A DNA stretch of 64,000 nucleotides from NCBI GenBank assembly GCA_903862425.1, contig CAIOYC010000030.1, positions 1 through 64,000 on the forward strand, given 5' to 3'. The notes under the pieces were generated by a model. It worked only from the letters and a program-made list of their open reading frames with translations, was not told where the DNA came from and searched no databases. A program made the translations under genes and the position numbers. The DNA comes from an uncultured Caulobacterales bacterium (GTDB taxonomy: Bacteria > Pseudomonadota > Alphaproteobacteria > Caulobacterales > Caulobacteraceae). Shown one piece after another: positions 33,926 to 43,467 of this stretch (its first letter is position 1; the number at the start of each line of letters is the position of its first letter).

Positions 33926-34759
33926 GGTGCTGTCAGTCTAACCGCAACTTGTCTCCACCTGGCGGACCGCGGGCAGGGGAGGCGGCAGCCTAGGCCATAA
34001 GGGACTTCCACTCAGCCAGGGCGGCTGAGCGTTGAGCCTTGAAGTCTTCTCGCTGGGTGAGGTGGCGGTCCTTGTTGAAGTGGTTGTGGAAAGCGGCATG
34101 GACGGAGCTGAATTTCTGTAAGCTCTTCATCTGCCTGAACCTCAACATGGCCCGTTCTCGTCGTCGGAAGGGCTGGTGTGAGTTCTCACAGCGATTGTTG
34201 GCCCAGCGGCCAATCTCCTGTTTATCAGCGTTGCCGATCTCCTTCATGGCTGCCCGATAGGAGCGCAAGCCGTCCGTGGTGATGGCTTTGGGGGAGCCGT
34301 GGCGCTTCAGCGCCTTCTTGATGAACTTCAGGGCCGCCGCCTTGTCCCTCTCCTTGGTGACAAAGGATTCCAGCACCTCGCCCTCGTGATCGACGGCGCG
34401 CCACAGGTAGTGCGTCTCGCCGTTGATCTTCACGTAGACCTCGTCGAGGTGCCATCGCCAGTGGGTGTATCCCTTCATGCGATCGACCCGCCGGCGGCGG
34501 ATCTCAGAGGCGAACATTGGGCCAAAGCGGTTCCACCAGAACCGCACCGTCTCGTGGCAGATCTCGATCCCGCGCTCGGCCAGCAAGTCCTCGACGTTCC
34601 GCAGCGAGAGCGGATACTTCACGTACATCATCACCACGAGCCGGATGATCTCGGGCGACGAGTTGAACCGATAGAACGGGGTCTTGGGCTTGCGGGCACG
34701 GGCCATGGTTGGGGCTTATGCCCTAGCTGTCGGCTCGGTGCACTTGGTCTGACAGAGCC
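33926..34759 (-). mobile_element. IS6-family insertion sequence, intact copy
   Basis: Same IS as copy 1 at 1672-2504: left end GGTGCTGTCAGTCTAACC at 33926 and right end GGCTCTGTCAGACC, read inverted, finishing at 34759. It carries an intact transposase. The flanks (tggggtac and agttgaac) show no target duplication. With the IS at 25479-26303 it brackets the peptide locus, but the two are different IS types. Confidence 0.9.
33990..34706 (-). CDS. IS6-family transposase (intact)
   Basis: 238 aa. Helix-turn-helix in LRNVEDLLAERGIEICHETV; catalytic blocks WHLDE, TTDGLRSY and CENSHQPFRRRERAMLRF with the DDE residues. Complete and probably active; it is the reference that shows the copy at 1736-2451 to be frameshifted. 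Confidence 0.95.
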   Translation of the reverse strand: MARARKPKTPFYRFNSSPEIIRLVVMMYVKYPLSLRNVEDLLAERGIEICHETVRFWWNRFGPMFASEIRRRRVDRMKGYTHWRWHLDEVYVKINGETHYLWRAVDHEGEVLESFVTKERDKAAALKFIKKALKRHGSPKAITTDGLRSYRAAMKEIGNADKQEIGRWANNRCENSHQPFRRRERAMLRFRQMKSLQKFSSVHAAFHNHFNKDRHLTQREDFKAQRSAALAEWKSLMA

Positions 34760-34858
34760 AGTTGAACCAATAGAACGGGGTCCAGGGTTTGCGGGCACGG
34801 GCCATAGGCCAAGCTTATGCCCTAGCTGCCGGCCGGGTGCACTTGGTCTGACAGAGCC
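34760..34858 (-). mobile_element. Second IS6 right-end fragment, tandem to the intact copy
   Basis: Ninety-nine bases repeat, with a few changes, the 5' end of the transposase gene and the right terminus already present at 34665-34759, finishing with another GGTCTGACAGAGCC. It is either the leftover of a second copy or a partial tandem duplication. Confidence 0.85.
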
Positions 34859-34975
34859 CTCTGCGCGAATCCATGGCTATTATCTCTCGACCCAGGGCAG
34901 ACTCGCGCCGATTCAGGACGGTTGACTAATGCCGGCCAGCCCTGTCCGCTCATGAACAAAAACAGGGGGCGGAAA

Positions 34976-36331
34976 ATGGGCTTGCTGCATGTCTTCGCCA
35001 CGGCGGCGGACAAGCCGGTGATGCAGGACCCGGACAGAATTGACGCGCTTTACCGGTCCGCTCGGATTCAGGTGATAGTGGGCGTCACCGGCGGCTATGC
35101 GCTGTCCTACACCTGCCGGCTGGCTATGTCGGTTGTTAAGAAGCCACTGATTGATCAAGGCATTTTCACGCCAGCGCAACTGGGTCTGATCGGATCAGTG
35201 CTCTTCTACAGCTACGCCTTTTCCAAATTGACCAACGGGTTTTTGGGCGATCACGCCAACATCAAGCGGTTCGGCGCGTTTGGTCTTTTAGCTTCGGCGC
35301 TGATCTGCATGGGTATGGGCCTCTCCACGAGCGTTGGCCTGTCTATGCTGCTGTGGGGTTTGAACGGCTGGTTCCAGGGGTTTGGAGCGCCGACAGCGGT
35401 GGTGGGGCTCGCCAACTGGTTCTCTAACCACGAGCGCGGCCGCTACTACGGCATCTGGAATACTTCCCATGCGCTCGGCGAAGGTCTCACCTTCATCGGG
35501 ATCGGCGCACTCGTTACCGCCTTTGGCTGGCGCGCCGGATTCATCGGACCCGGCGTAATCTGCATTGGCGGAGCGGTGGGTATGTACCTGCTTCTCAAGG
35601 ATCGTCCGCGCACCTATGGCCTGCCGGCGGTGGTGGATTGGCGCCTTGGTCGAAACGCGACCAATGACGTGGCCGACGCGCAGGCGCACGTTCGGCCCGG
35701 TGTTTTCCTGATGCAAATAGCGATCTTGAAGCAACCGGCGCTTTGGATGCTCGCGATCTCGAGCGCCGCCATGTATGTGACGCGTTACGGCATCAACAGT
35801 TGGGGCCTCCTCTGGCTGCAGGAGACGCGCGGGATGACCGCGCTGCAAGCAGGAACGATGCTGGGCATCGACACTGCGGCTGGGGTTTTGGGCTGCATTG
35901 CCTTTGGTTTCATCTCGGACAAGCTGTTCGGTGCCCGCCGCCCGCCCGTGAACCTCGCTTACGGTTTGATGGAGTTGGCGGGCCTTGGCCTCATCTTTTG
36001 GGGCCCAAACAATTGGTGGGTGTTGGGCTGCGGCTTCGCCTTATTCGGGTTCGGCATCAACGGGCTGATCACTTCGCTCGGCGGCCTCTTCGCCATCGAT
36101 ATCTGTCCCAAACGCGTGGCGGGGGCGGCGCTCGGGTTCGTGGGTGTGTTCAGCTATTTGGGCGCCGCCGTGCAGGACAACGTGTCGGGGTTGCTGATCC
36201 AAAAGCGCATGACTGTGGTGGGCGGCGTCCACCACTACGATTTCCACGCGGCGGTGATGTTTTGGGTCGGCGCTTCGGTGGTGTCGCTATTCTTCGCCAC
36301 CCTGCTGTGGCGATCGCGCATGCGAGACTAA
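34976..36331 (+). CDS. MFS transporter of the organophosphate:phosphate antiporter type
   Basis: About 451 aa with 12 hydrophobic helices. SYTCRLAMSVVKKPLI, the GQxGLIGSVLFYSYAFSK-like helix pair, LNGWFQGFGAPTAVVGLANW and SNHERGRYYGIWNTSHALGE resemble GlpT/UhpT/UhpC proteins that exchange sugar phosphates or glycerol-3-phosphate for phosphate. The ATG at 34976 follows a GGGGGCGG stretch; an ATG 24 bases earlier is possible. Converges with the next MFS gene, 3 bases apart. Confidence 0.87.
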   Translation: MGLLHVFATAADKPVMQDPDRIDALYRSARIQVIVGVTGGYALSYTCRLAMSVVKKPLIDQGIFTPAQLGLIGSVLFYSYAFSKLTNGFLGDHANIKRFGAFGLLASALICMGMGLSTSVGLSMLLWGLNGWFQGFGAPTAVVGLANWFSNHERGRYYGIWNTSHALGEGLTFIGIGALVTAFGWRAGFIGPGVICIGGAVGMYLLLKDRPRTYGLPAVVDWRLGRNATNDVADAQAHVRPGVFLMQIAILKQPALWMLAISSAAMYVTRYGINSWGLLWLQETRGMTALQAGTMLGIDTAAGVLGCIAFGFISDKLFGARRPPVNLAYGLMELAGLGLIFWGPNNWWVLGCGFALFGFGINGLITSLGGLFAIDICPKRVAGAALGFVGVFSYLGAAVQDNVSGLLIQKRMTVVGGVHHYDFHAAVMFWVGASVVSLFFATLLWRSRMRD

Positions 36332-36334
36332 TTG

Positions 36335-37555
36335 CTAAGTCGTCCGCGTCGTTTCGGGATCTGTCTGGGCCCTCGTTCGTAGGAACGGCCCAAGGGCCAA
36401 GACCAGCGGAACGATCAGCGCCGCGGTGAGGGCCGCCGCAAGGGCGCCGATGGTCTGACCGCTGTGGTCAGCAACGATACCGTAGAGGATCGGCGCCACA
36501 CCGCCTGAGCCGATCACACTGGTGTAGAAGATCGCAAACGCCCGTCCGGTATCGCCCTTGGGCGCCAACTCGGGAACGGTGCCGTAGAGCACCGAGGAGG
36601 TTCCGTTGAGGACAACGCCAAGAAGCGGCAGCACGATCAACATCGGCGTCAGCGGTGTGAACAGAGTGAAGACGATCAGAACCCCAGTGGCAATCTCTGT
36701 CGCGACGACACTGCCTACCACACCCAAGTACTGGCCTAGCCAGCTGCATGCCGCCTTGCCAAGAGCGCCGCCGATAAAAAGCAACGCAAGACCCAAACCG
36801 ACCATGGCGGAGGACCCGCCATGGCCATGGATAAGGAAGGGTAAGAAAAGCAGGTAGCCCATCCGGGTTGCCGTATCCAAAGCCCCGATCACGGCCAGCA
36901 AGCCAAAGCCGCCAAGTCGCCGCGTGGGCGCCGCCGCCGCCTTTGGACCGGGCGCGGAGCTGGATGCACTTGGCGCGAGCCACCACACCGCGACCACTAC
37001 CCCAACGCCAAGCAGCGCCATCATGCCAAGGATCGGGCGCCACGCGATGACGGGTATGAGCAGAGCAGCGACAGCCGGCAAAGCCGCTTTTCCAAGATCA
37101 CCAGAGAAATTGTAGACGCCCAATGGAGCGCGCGAAGCGGCCCCGTAGGTCTGCGTGACCAACTGCGAACCGCGCGGATGTTGAATGCTCGATCCTATCC
37201 CGGCGACCACTAGCCCGACGCAAAGCCCGGCCAGGCCCAACGGTAGTGCCATAATAACAAATCCAGCCGCTGCGATCAGGATGGACGACACGAGTGCGGC
37301 GCGCGGGCTGAGCCGATGGAGCGCGTTATCGGCCGGCACCTGCAGCCCGCCCATAACGCCGTAGTAGAGGGCGCGGATAGCCGCGAGGCCGGAATAGGTC
37401 AGATGAAACTGGGCCTGCCAGACGGGCATAAAAGCATACAGCCCGTCGGTGTAACCATCGTGCAGAGCGTGGGCGAGGCAGGCTGAGAGCAAGCTGCGCG
37501 CCTTGGAAGGCGCCGCGGCAACTGAACATCCCACAGCCAACTCCGCCTCTGTCAT
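36335..37555 (-). CDS. MFS transporter, fosmidomycin-resistance-like
   Basis: 406 aa, 12 hydrophobic helices. The first helix contains HALHDGYTDGLYAFMPVW, similar to the motif of Fsr-type (fosmidomycin efflux) and related MFS proteins. The second half contains GALDTATRMGYLLFLPFLIHGHG. Divergent from the LysR regulator at 37652, which probably controls it. Together with the OPA-type transporter, this may form a small-molecule phosphate/phosphonate export-uptake unit; substrate unknown. Confidence 0.82.
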   Translation of the reverse strand: MTEAELAVGCSVAAAPSKARSLLSACLAHALHDGYTDGLYAFMPVWQAQFHLTYSGLAAIRALYYGVMGGLQVPADNALHRLSPRAALVSSILIAAAGFVIMALPLGLAGLCVGLVVAGIGSSIQHPRGSQLVTQTYGAASRAPLGVYNFSGDLGKAALPAVAALLIPVIAWRPILGMMALLGVGVVVAVWWLAPSASSSAPGPKAAAAPTRRLGGFGLLAVIGALDTATRMGYLLFLPFLIHGHGGSSAMVGLGLALLFIGGALGKAACSWLGQYLGVVGSVVATEIATGVLIVFTLFTPLTPMLIVLPLLGVVLNGTSSVLYGTVPELAPKGDTGRAFAIFYTSVIGSGGVAPILYGIVADHSGQTIGALAAALTAALIVPLVLALGPFLRTRAQTDPETTRTT

Positions 37556-37651
37556 GGTCGCTTGCCTCTTCCACAGAAATGTAGACCGGTGTGTTCCTGA
37601 GGTTTAGTCCCTATTTAATCACCAGAAACGTCAGCTTTACTCACGGTTACC

Positions 37652-38557
37652 ATGCGCCGATTTCCCCCCTTGAATGCTCTGCGGGTGTTCGAAGTGGCGG
37701 CGCGCTCGAACAGCTATGCAGACGCCGCTGACGAGCTTGGACTGACCCACGGTGCGGTGAGCCGCCAGATCGCCGCGCTCGAAGGTTGGTTGGGCCAACG
37801 GCTGTTCATCAAGTCCGGTCGCCGCATGGTAGCCACGCCGGTCGCGGCCGTGTTCGCTACCGAGGTCACTCTTGCCTTCGAGCGTCTCACCTCTGCGGCT
37901 GAGGCGTGCGGGCAGCCGAGCGTGCGGCGGATCCTGCGTGTTAGCGCCCCGACCAGCTTCGCCATGCGCTGGCTGATCCCGCGGCTGGACCGTTTCCACC
38001 AGGCGCACACCGATCTCGAGGTTGCGGTGTCGACAGTATCTTCGGTGCATGAGGAGCTACGCGGCGGCTTCGATCTGGCGATCCGCCTTGGCGACGCTCG
38101 AGATGGCTCTTGGCCCCAGCACCGAGCCATTCCAGTGCTCACCAACACGGATACGCTCATCATGAGCCCGGCCCTTTTCGAGCGCTGTCCAATCCGGACC
38201 CCAGCCGACGTTGAGGCTGTTGTTTGGCTCTCAAGCGAGACTCGGCCTGGCGACTGGGCTGATTGGCTCGATACAGCGGGTCTTTCCCACCTCGCAGGCG
38301 GACCACGCAGGATATTCGACCACTTCTTCGTGACCCGCCAGGCTGTCGAAGACGGGCTCGGGATCGGCATTGGCCCGTTGCCAATGCTGGAGGTCGATAT
38401 CGCGGCAGGCCGCTTGATGACCCCGCTGCCGGACATCTGTGTAAAGCGAGCAGGCTATGTCGCGCTCGTTCCCCATCGTTCAGATGACAATTCCGCTCTT
38501 ACAGCCTTCGTGCATTGGTTGGAAGCCGAGGGCAGCGGCACCCCGTTGGAGGGTTGA
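37652..38557 (+). CDS. LysR-family transcriptional regulator (GcvA-like)
   Basis: 301 aa. Winged helix at about 1-65 (FPPLNALRVFEVAARSNSYADAADELGLTHGAVSRQI), then a LysR substrate-binding domain (RILRVSAPTSFAMRWLIPRL). The GcvA subgroup shows the same PPLNALR start. It is divergent from the MFS gene at 36335-37555 with a 96-base gap, the usual layout for a LysR and its target. Confidence 0.92.
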   Translation: MRRFPPLNALRVFEVAARSNSYADAADELGLTHGAVSRQIAALEGWLGQRLFIKSGRRMVATPVAAVFATEVTLAFERLTSAAEACGQPSVRRILRVSAPTSFAMRWLIPRLDRFHQAHTDLEVAVSTVSSVHEELRGGFDLAIRLGDARDGSWPQHRAIPVLTNTDTLIMSPALFERCPIRTPADVEAVVWLSSETRPGDWADWLDTAGLSHLAGGPRRIFDHFFVTRQAVEDGLGIGIGPLPMLEVDIAAGRLMTPLPDICVKRAGYVALVPHRSDDNSALTAFVHWLEAEGSGTPLEG

Positions 38558-38588
38558 AATTCGTCCGAAGTCGGACGATTATTGCGTC

Positions 38589-39275
38589 TTGATTAGTGAC
38601 CTCGACATTGCCCTTCGGCTGCTCGTCGCCGCCGTGCTCGGCGCCTTGATCGGCTTCGAGCGCGAGCGATTGATGTGGGCGGCGGGCATCCGCACCCACA
38701 TGCTAGTAGCAGTGGGTTCGTGCCTGCTGATGATCGTCTCCGCCTATGGGTTCCAGCGCATTCTAACTCAGCCGCATGTGGTCCTAGACCCGTCGCGGAT
38801 CGCTGCGCAGGTCGTGACCGGCATTGGGTTTCTGGGCGCCGGCTCGATCATCCTGCGGGGCCAAGCGGTGCGCGGGCTGACCACGGCGGCAAGCGTCTGG
38901 GCGGTAGCGGCAATAGGCTTGGCGGCTGGCGGACAACTCTATTTCGCGGCCTGTGCAGCGACCATCATCATTCTCGTCATCCTGGCGGGGATCAAACCGG
39001 TTGAAGAAGCCTATCGGAGGCGCGTCCAGACAGGGACGATCGAGATCAATGCGGAGCGAGACACCGTCACTTTGGACAACCTCAAGGGCCTGTCACGATT
39101 GCGCGTAGGCCAGCTCCGCCGGGTCGTGATCCGTGACCAAAAAGACGGAAGCCAATGCATCATCATCCAGCTCACACGCGTCTCAAGCCAGGAGATCGAA
39201 ATCGCCTTGAGGCGTTTACGTGCGGCGCCGGGCATTACATCCGTCGACCTCACAAAGAAGCGCCGCGCCGCATGA
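38589..39275 (+). CDS. MgtC/SapB family membrane protein
   Basis: About 228 aa from TTG 38589; there is no ATG before the first helix, so the start is uncertain. Hydrophobic helices LLVAAVLGALIGFERER and GIRTHMLVAVGSCLLM match the MgtC signature, followed by GIGFLGAGSIIL and GLTTAASVWAVAAIGLAAG. A C-terminal cytoplasmic ACT-like domain ends the protein. MgtC proteins are linked to Mg2+ limitation and acid or phosphate stress. Confidence 0.87.
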   Translation: MISDLDIALRLLVAAVLGALIGFERERLMWAAGIRTHMLVAVGSCLLMIVSAYGFQRILTQPHVVLDPSRIAAQVVTGIGFLGAGSIILRGQAVRGLTTAASVWAVAAIGLAAGGQLYFAACAATIIILVILAGIKPVEEAYRRRVQTGTIEINAERDTVTLDNLKGLSRLRVGQLRRVVIRDQKDGSQCIIIQLTRVSSQEIEIALRRLRAAPGITSVDLTKKRRAA

Positions 39276-39431
39276 TCAAGGGGCTGCCGAGACTGAACCT
39301 GAACTGTCGCGCGCGTGTGGAGGCGCTTCGCGTGGTGGGAGCAGCATTCGAACGGTCACTCCGTTCGCGAGGATGAATACTTAAGCGAGGATCGCGGACG
39401 GGGAGGGGAAGGTGACTTTTGCCCCCATCAA

Positions 39432-40361
39432 CTAGAACTGCGCTGTCAGCTCAGCTTCGTTGATCCCGCGGATCATCTTTATCGGGACCGGCTTCCCGAC
39501 CTCGACTGAGGCGACGGCTGCTTGCAGATCGGGCCCCGCGCTGACCGGCTGGCCGGCAAACTCAACAATAACATCCCCTACATGCAGGCCTGCCTTATCA
39601 GCGACTGACGCCGGCACCACGGCAATGATCAGAAGAGCCTGGAGGCCGGGGTGTCGAAGCACCGTCGCAAGCGCAGGAGGAAGTGGGACGAAGCTGGCGC
39701 CGAACTTTGCCTTGTCGGAGCCAGATGGCAGTGAGGCTAAGCCATTGTCGGCCCTATATTTTTCTAGGCTGGCGAGCTGCATCTCGATTTGCTCACCCGT
39801 CACGTCGATAAGGATTGAATCGCCACTCTTAGCGAACAACTTGAGTTTAAAGCCGGTCTTCACTTTCAGTCGCAACAGCGGTTCGGGCAACTCGATAGCG
39901 ACGTTCTCGGTCAACGAACAACCGGCTACCCCGCAAAGTCCATCGACCGACGAGTTGAGCTTCGTGACCTCGTACGCAGTTGCAGAGTCATCGGTCGCCG
40001 CTTCGTACCATCTCCAACCGCCAAGATAATTGAGGGTGACTACCAGCCTTGTGAAAGTGAAACCCGTCCTCCTATCGATCGTCGTTCCTAGGGAGGAAAA
40101 GCGAGTCGTTCCGCCAAAGGGAATTTTGGTGATCTGCGGGCCGGCCAAGAAGACTGTTGGACGGTATTTGTCGTCGATAATCTGAACGGGCGGCTTGGCG
40201 CCTGCGGTGGCTGACAAAGGTGTAGCTGCCAAAATCGCCAGCCCTGCAGCGAGGCATGATGGAGTGCGCCAAGTGCCGAAGCTGACCCGCCTCAGCTGGT
40301 TTGCGGCGGCCTTCGCGTGCGGCGAAGCCGCAATGCCCCTGTCCAAAATCGCCATAGCCAT
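39432..40361 (-). CDS. Exported PDZ-domain protein
   Basis: About 309 aa from ATG 40361 (GGGGA RBS). A polar stretch precedes a signal-like segment (CLAAGLAILAATPLSATA). The middle is beta-rich with no recognised domain. The last about 90 residues form a PDZ domain: VPASVADKAGLHVGDVIVEFAGQPV followed by LQAAVASVEVGKPVPIKMIRG. The PDZ likely binds peptides in the periplasm. No protease domain is visible. Confidence 0.75.
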   Translation of the reverse strand: MAMAILDRGIAASPHAKAAANQLRRVSFGTWRTPSCLAAGLAILAATPLSATAGAKPPVQIIDDKYRPTVFLAGPQITKIPFGGTTRFSSLGTTIDRRTGFTFTRLVVTLNYLGGWRWYEAATDDSATAYEVTKLNSSVDGLCGVAGCSLTENVAIELPEPLLRLKVKTGFKLKLFAKSGDSILIDVTGEQIEMQLASLEKYRADNGLASLPSGSDKAKFGASFVPLPPALATVLRHPGLQALLIIAVVPASVADKAGLHVGDVIVEFAGQPVSAGPDLQAAVASVEVGKPVPIKMIRGINEAELTAQF

Positions 40362-40793
40362 GCTCCCCGGTCGCCTGGTGATCGGGGAGTTGGAAAGCCT
40401 CACCTAGGAGAAGCCGCGTCAGACTTTAGGCTCCAACCTTGCGGCCAGATCCCTGGACATACTCTGACGCCTCCCCGACCGCATGGATCGAGGAGTGCTG
40501 GTGACGGCTGCACACGAGCCGCCTAGGTGAGGGGTTTCCACGCCCCAGGACAGCCTGAGGGCCGTCCCACTGGCGACTCTGGCTCAACTCGGCTGTGAAG
40601 TCGAGCGATGGTAAGGCCTTGCTCTAACATATTCTTTTTGTGCGTATTTCCGCTGGACTGCTGCGCGGCGCGGAGCGTCAGTGGTCCCACGCGCTGACCG
40701 GCCAAGCCTGTCAGCCCTACCCTTGGCCCGCACTGCGGGCTCGCCTCGGTAGCGGGCTCAACATCGAGCACCGCCCAACCGATGGAGGGCGCG
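40362..40793. other. Intergenic region ahead of the recombinase trio
   Basis: About 430 bases, GC-rich. No credible gene, tRNA or IS end is seen. The tail just before 40794 has a GGAGGG that serves as the RBS of the DUF3489 gene. A candidate place for the attachment site or promoter of the island, but no repeat partner was found in this window. Confidence 0.4.
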
Positions 40794-41375
40794 ATGCGCA
40801 CACTCACCCAAACCGAACTTGATCTTCTGACCCTAACCACGCCTGACAGCGGCGCTATTCCCGAACCCGAACAGGCCAAGGCTGGCAAAGCCCTGATCCG
40901 GCTCGGCCTCGTCATGGCCCTGCCGCAGCCGGAGGGGCCCAGCCGACTCCTGATCACCAGTCAGGGACGCGCCGTTTTGTCGGAGGCCGGTATTGATCTG
41001 CCGACAGGGGCTCCGGCGGGCGGGGTTGAGGAGACGAACGAAGCGGCGAAGGCCGAGATCCTGGACCCAGTGCGCGAAGTCGGCGCGCCAGACGAGCGTA
41101 ACGAGGCAGGGGAGGGCGTCGAAGGCGAAGCGCCGCCGCCTGTTTTGACTATCGCCAAGGGCAAGCTCGGGGCGATGGTCGCCCTGCTGCAGCGCTCCGA
41201 GGGCGCCAAGCTAGAGGAGATGATGCAAGCCACTGGCTGGCAGAAGCACTCGGTGCGCGGCGCCATGTCTGGCTCGCTGAAGAAGAAGCTCGGCCTCGTG
41301 ATCCACTCGACCAAGACCGACGGAGTGCGGGTCTACCGCATCGAGGCGGATGAGGTCGTCGAGGCCGACGCCTGA
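40794..41375 (+). CDS. DUF3489 domain protein
   Basis: 193 aa from ATG 40794 (GGAGGG RBS). An N-terminal winged-helix-like part is followed by a Glu/Ala/Pro-rich linker and a C-terminal DUF3489 domain: LTIAKGKLGAMVALLQRSEG, then MMQATGWQKHSVRGAMSGSL and KKKLGLVIHSTKTDGVRVYR. DUF3489 is a DNA-binding-like domain that often accompanies DUF2924 and a large serine recombinase, exactly as here (1-base overlap with the next gene). Confidence 0.88.
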   Translation: MRTLTQTELDLLTLTTPDSGAIPEPEQAKAGKALIRLGLVMALPQPEGPSRLLITSQGRAVLSEAGIDLPTGAPAGGVEETNEAAKAEILDPVREVGAPDERNEAGEGVEGEAPPPVLTIAKGKLGAMVALLQRSEGAKLEEMMQATGWQKHSVRGAMSGSLKKKLGLVIHSTKTDGVRVYRIEADEVVEADA

Positions 41376-41797
41376 TGGCGGAGCATTCGGTCACTCTTGA
41401 GGTCCGAGCCTTGGAGGGGCTCGACCTTGAGGCGCTGCGGGAGGCGTGGCGGCGGCGCTATGGCGCGCCGCCCAAGCTGCGCTCCCCTGAGCTTCTCGGC
41501 TTGATCTTGGCCTGGCGCATCCAGGCCGACGCCTTTGGCGGTCTCTCCCCTGAAACCCTCAAACTCCTACGGTCCAAGCCATCCAGGAAGGTGGAGGCCA
41601 AAGGCCCACGTTTGACGGTCGGCGTGCTCCTGGCCCGTGAGTGGAAGGGCGTGCGTCACGAAGTCGAAGTGATCGAAGGCGCCTTTCGCTATCAGGGGCG
41701 CGACTATCCAAGCCTCTCCAGGATCGCCACCGAGATCGCTGGCTCACGGTGGAACGGGCCTAGGTTCTTTGGCCTGCGCGCCAAGGGCGGTGAATGA
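41375..41797 (+). CDS. DUF2924 family protein
   Basis: 140 aa. LEALREAWRRRYGAPPKLRS followed by LLGLILAWRIQADAFGGL, LTVGVLLAREWKG and HEVEVIEGAFRYQGRDYPSLS match DUF2924. It overlaps both neighbours and is the middle member of the conserved trio with DUF3489 and the recombinase; presumably an accessory factor for recombination. Confidence 0.9.
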   Translation: MAEHSVTLEVRALEGLDLEALREAWRRRYGAPPKLRSPELLGLILAWRIQADAFGGLSPETLKLLRSKPSRKVEAKGPRLTVGVLLAREWKGVRHEVEVIEGAFRYQGRDYPSLSRIATEIAGSRWNGPRFFGLRAKGGE

Positions 41798-43449
41798 CCA
41801 CCCGCTCGCCTCGCCTGCGCTGCGCTCTCTATACCCGCAAGAGCTCCGAGGAAGGCCTGGAGCAGGCCTTCAACAGCCTGCATGCGCAACGGGAAGCTTG
41901 TGAGTCCTATGTCAGATCGCAGGTCAGTGAAGGCTGGTCGCCCCTGAAGACCCTGTACGACGATGGCGGGTTCTCAGGCGGCAATATGGACCGGCCGGCT
42001 CTTCGCCGCCTGCTGGCGGACATCGATGCGGGCCTGGTCGATGTGGTGGTGGTCTATAAGGTTGACCGGCTGACCCGCTCGCTCGGAGACTTCGGACGGA
42101 TCATCGAGCGCTTCGACGCCAAGGGCGTCTCCTTCGTCTCGGTCACCCAGGCGTTCAACACCACCACCTCGATGGGCCGGCTGACGCTCAACGTCTTGCT
42201 CTCATTTGCCCAGTTCGAGCGCGAGGTCACCGGGGAGCGGATCCGGGACAAGATCACCGCCTCAAAGAAGAAGGGCATGTGGATGGCGGGGACCGTGCCC
42301 TTTGGTTACGACGCTCCCACTGATCTGCAGACCCGCGCCCTGGTCGTCAACGAGGTCGAGGCTGATCAGGTCCGGCATATGTTCAGCCGCTACCTGGAGA
42401 TCGGCTCCGTCCATCAGCTGGTGCTTGAGCTCAGGCAGGCTGGCGCGCTCACCAAGCTGACGGTCTCCAAGAAGGGCAAGTCGCGCGGTGGGGTGCTGTT
42501 CAGCCGTGGACCGGTTTACCACCTGCTGCGTAACCGGGTTTATGTCGGCGACATCGTTCACAAGGACGAGGTCTATCCGGGTAACCACCCGTCCATTGTC
42601 GATCGCTCAGCCTTCGACGCTGTTCAGAGCCTGCTCGATAGCCATGTGACCCAGCGCAAGGAGCGGCCCACGCGCTCGGTGTTCGCTTTAACCGGACGGA
42701 TTTTCGACGCCGCGGGAGCACCGATGAGCCCGAACTCCAATCGCGGCAGGGGAGGGCAGCTCTATCGCTACTACGTCTCGGCGCCTCTGCAGCAGGGGTT
42801 GAAGCCGAAGAACGACTACATCCGCCGTGTTCCGGCTGAAGCGCTTGAGGCCCTGCTCCAGGCCAGCATCGTACCGCTCCTCAGCACACACCTGATCGCG
42901 GGTTTGCATCTTCGTACCGTCATCCGGAGGGTTGAAATCCACGCGCAGTCCGTGGTCCTCACTCTCAAAAGCAGTGAGCTCGACGGAGCCAATAGAAGCG
43001 CTGAGCGCCAGCTAGACGCGCTACTGCAACGGCTGGGTCCGGGGGCGGACATGTTCCTTGGCGTGGAGCCGGAGACGGTGCGGCTTACGCTCGACGTGCG
43101 GGTCAAGTTCCGGGGTGGACGCACCTGGCTGGTCAGGCCCAAGGGCGGCGCTACGGAAAGCCGGCGAAAGGTCGATCCAATCCTTCTGGACGGGCTACGT
43201 TCAAGCCACGCCGTCCTCAGGGAGAACGGCCTATCACCTCATGCGGGTGACAAGCTCACTGCCAGCAGGGCTTTGGCGAGTACCTACCTGCGCCGGTTGG
43301 CCAAGCTGGGACTGCTGGCGCCGGACCTTCAGCAGATGGTGATCGAGGGCCGCCAGCCTGAGGGTTTGCGGTTGGACCACCTGATCATCGGGCCCATGCC
43401 GCTGGCTTGGGCGGATCAGCGGCGGTGGTTTGAGCAGATCGGTGGGTGA
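41794..43449 (+). CDS. Large serine recombinase
   Basis: 551 aa. The N-terminal resolvase domain (about 8-155) begins ALYTRKSSEEG with the probable nucleophile Ser17. It continues with the KVDRLTRSL active-site Arg region and QFEREVTGERIRDKI. The recombinase domain follows (GTVPFGY, VYVGDIVHKDEVYPG), then a zinc-ribbon-like and coiled C-terminal part. It catalyses unidirectional site-specific integration and excision. Position after DUF3489/DUF2924 marks this as the edge of an integrated island. Confidence 0.93.
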   Translation: MTTRSPRLRCALYTRKSSEEGLEQAFNSLHAQREACESYVRSQVSEGWSPLKTLYDDGGFSGGNMDRPALRRLLADIDAGLVDVVVVYKVDRLTRSLGDFGRIIERFDAKGVSFVSVTQAFNTTTSMGRLTLNVLLSFAQFEREVTGERIRDKITASKKKGMWMAGTVPFGYDAPTDLQTRALVVNEVEADQVRHMFSRYLEIGSVHQLVLELRQAGALTKLTVSKKGKSRGGVLFSRGPVYHLLRNRVYVGDIVHKDEVYPGNHPSIVDRSAFDAVQSLLDSHVTQRKERPTRSVFALTGRIFDAAGAPMSPNSNRGRGGQLYRYYVSAPLQQGLKPKNDYIRRVPAEALEALLQASIVPLLSTHLIAGLHLRTVIRRVEIHAQSVVLTLKSSELDGANRSAERQLDALLQRLGPGADMFLGVEPETVRLTLDVRVKFRGGRTWLVRPKGGATESRRKVDPILLDGLRSSHAVLRENGLSPHAGDKLTASRALASTYLRRLAKLGLLAPDLQQMVIEGRQPEGLRLDHLIIGPMPLAWADQRRWFEQIGG

Positions 43450-43467
43450 AAGGTTAGCGGCGAGTGT

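Noticed and set aside
25479-34759. A true composite transposon carrying the peptide locus.
   Set aside because: The bordering IS6 elements are different types and no target duplications are visible.
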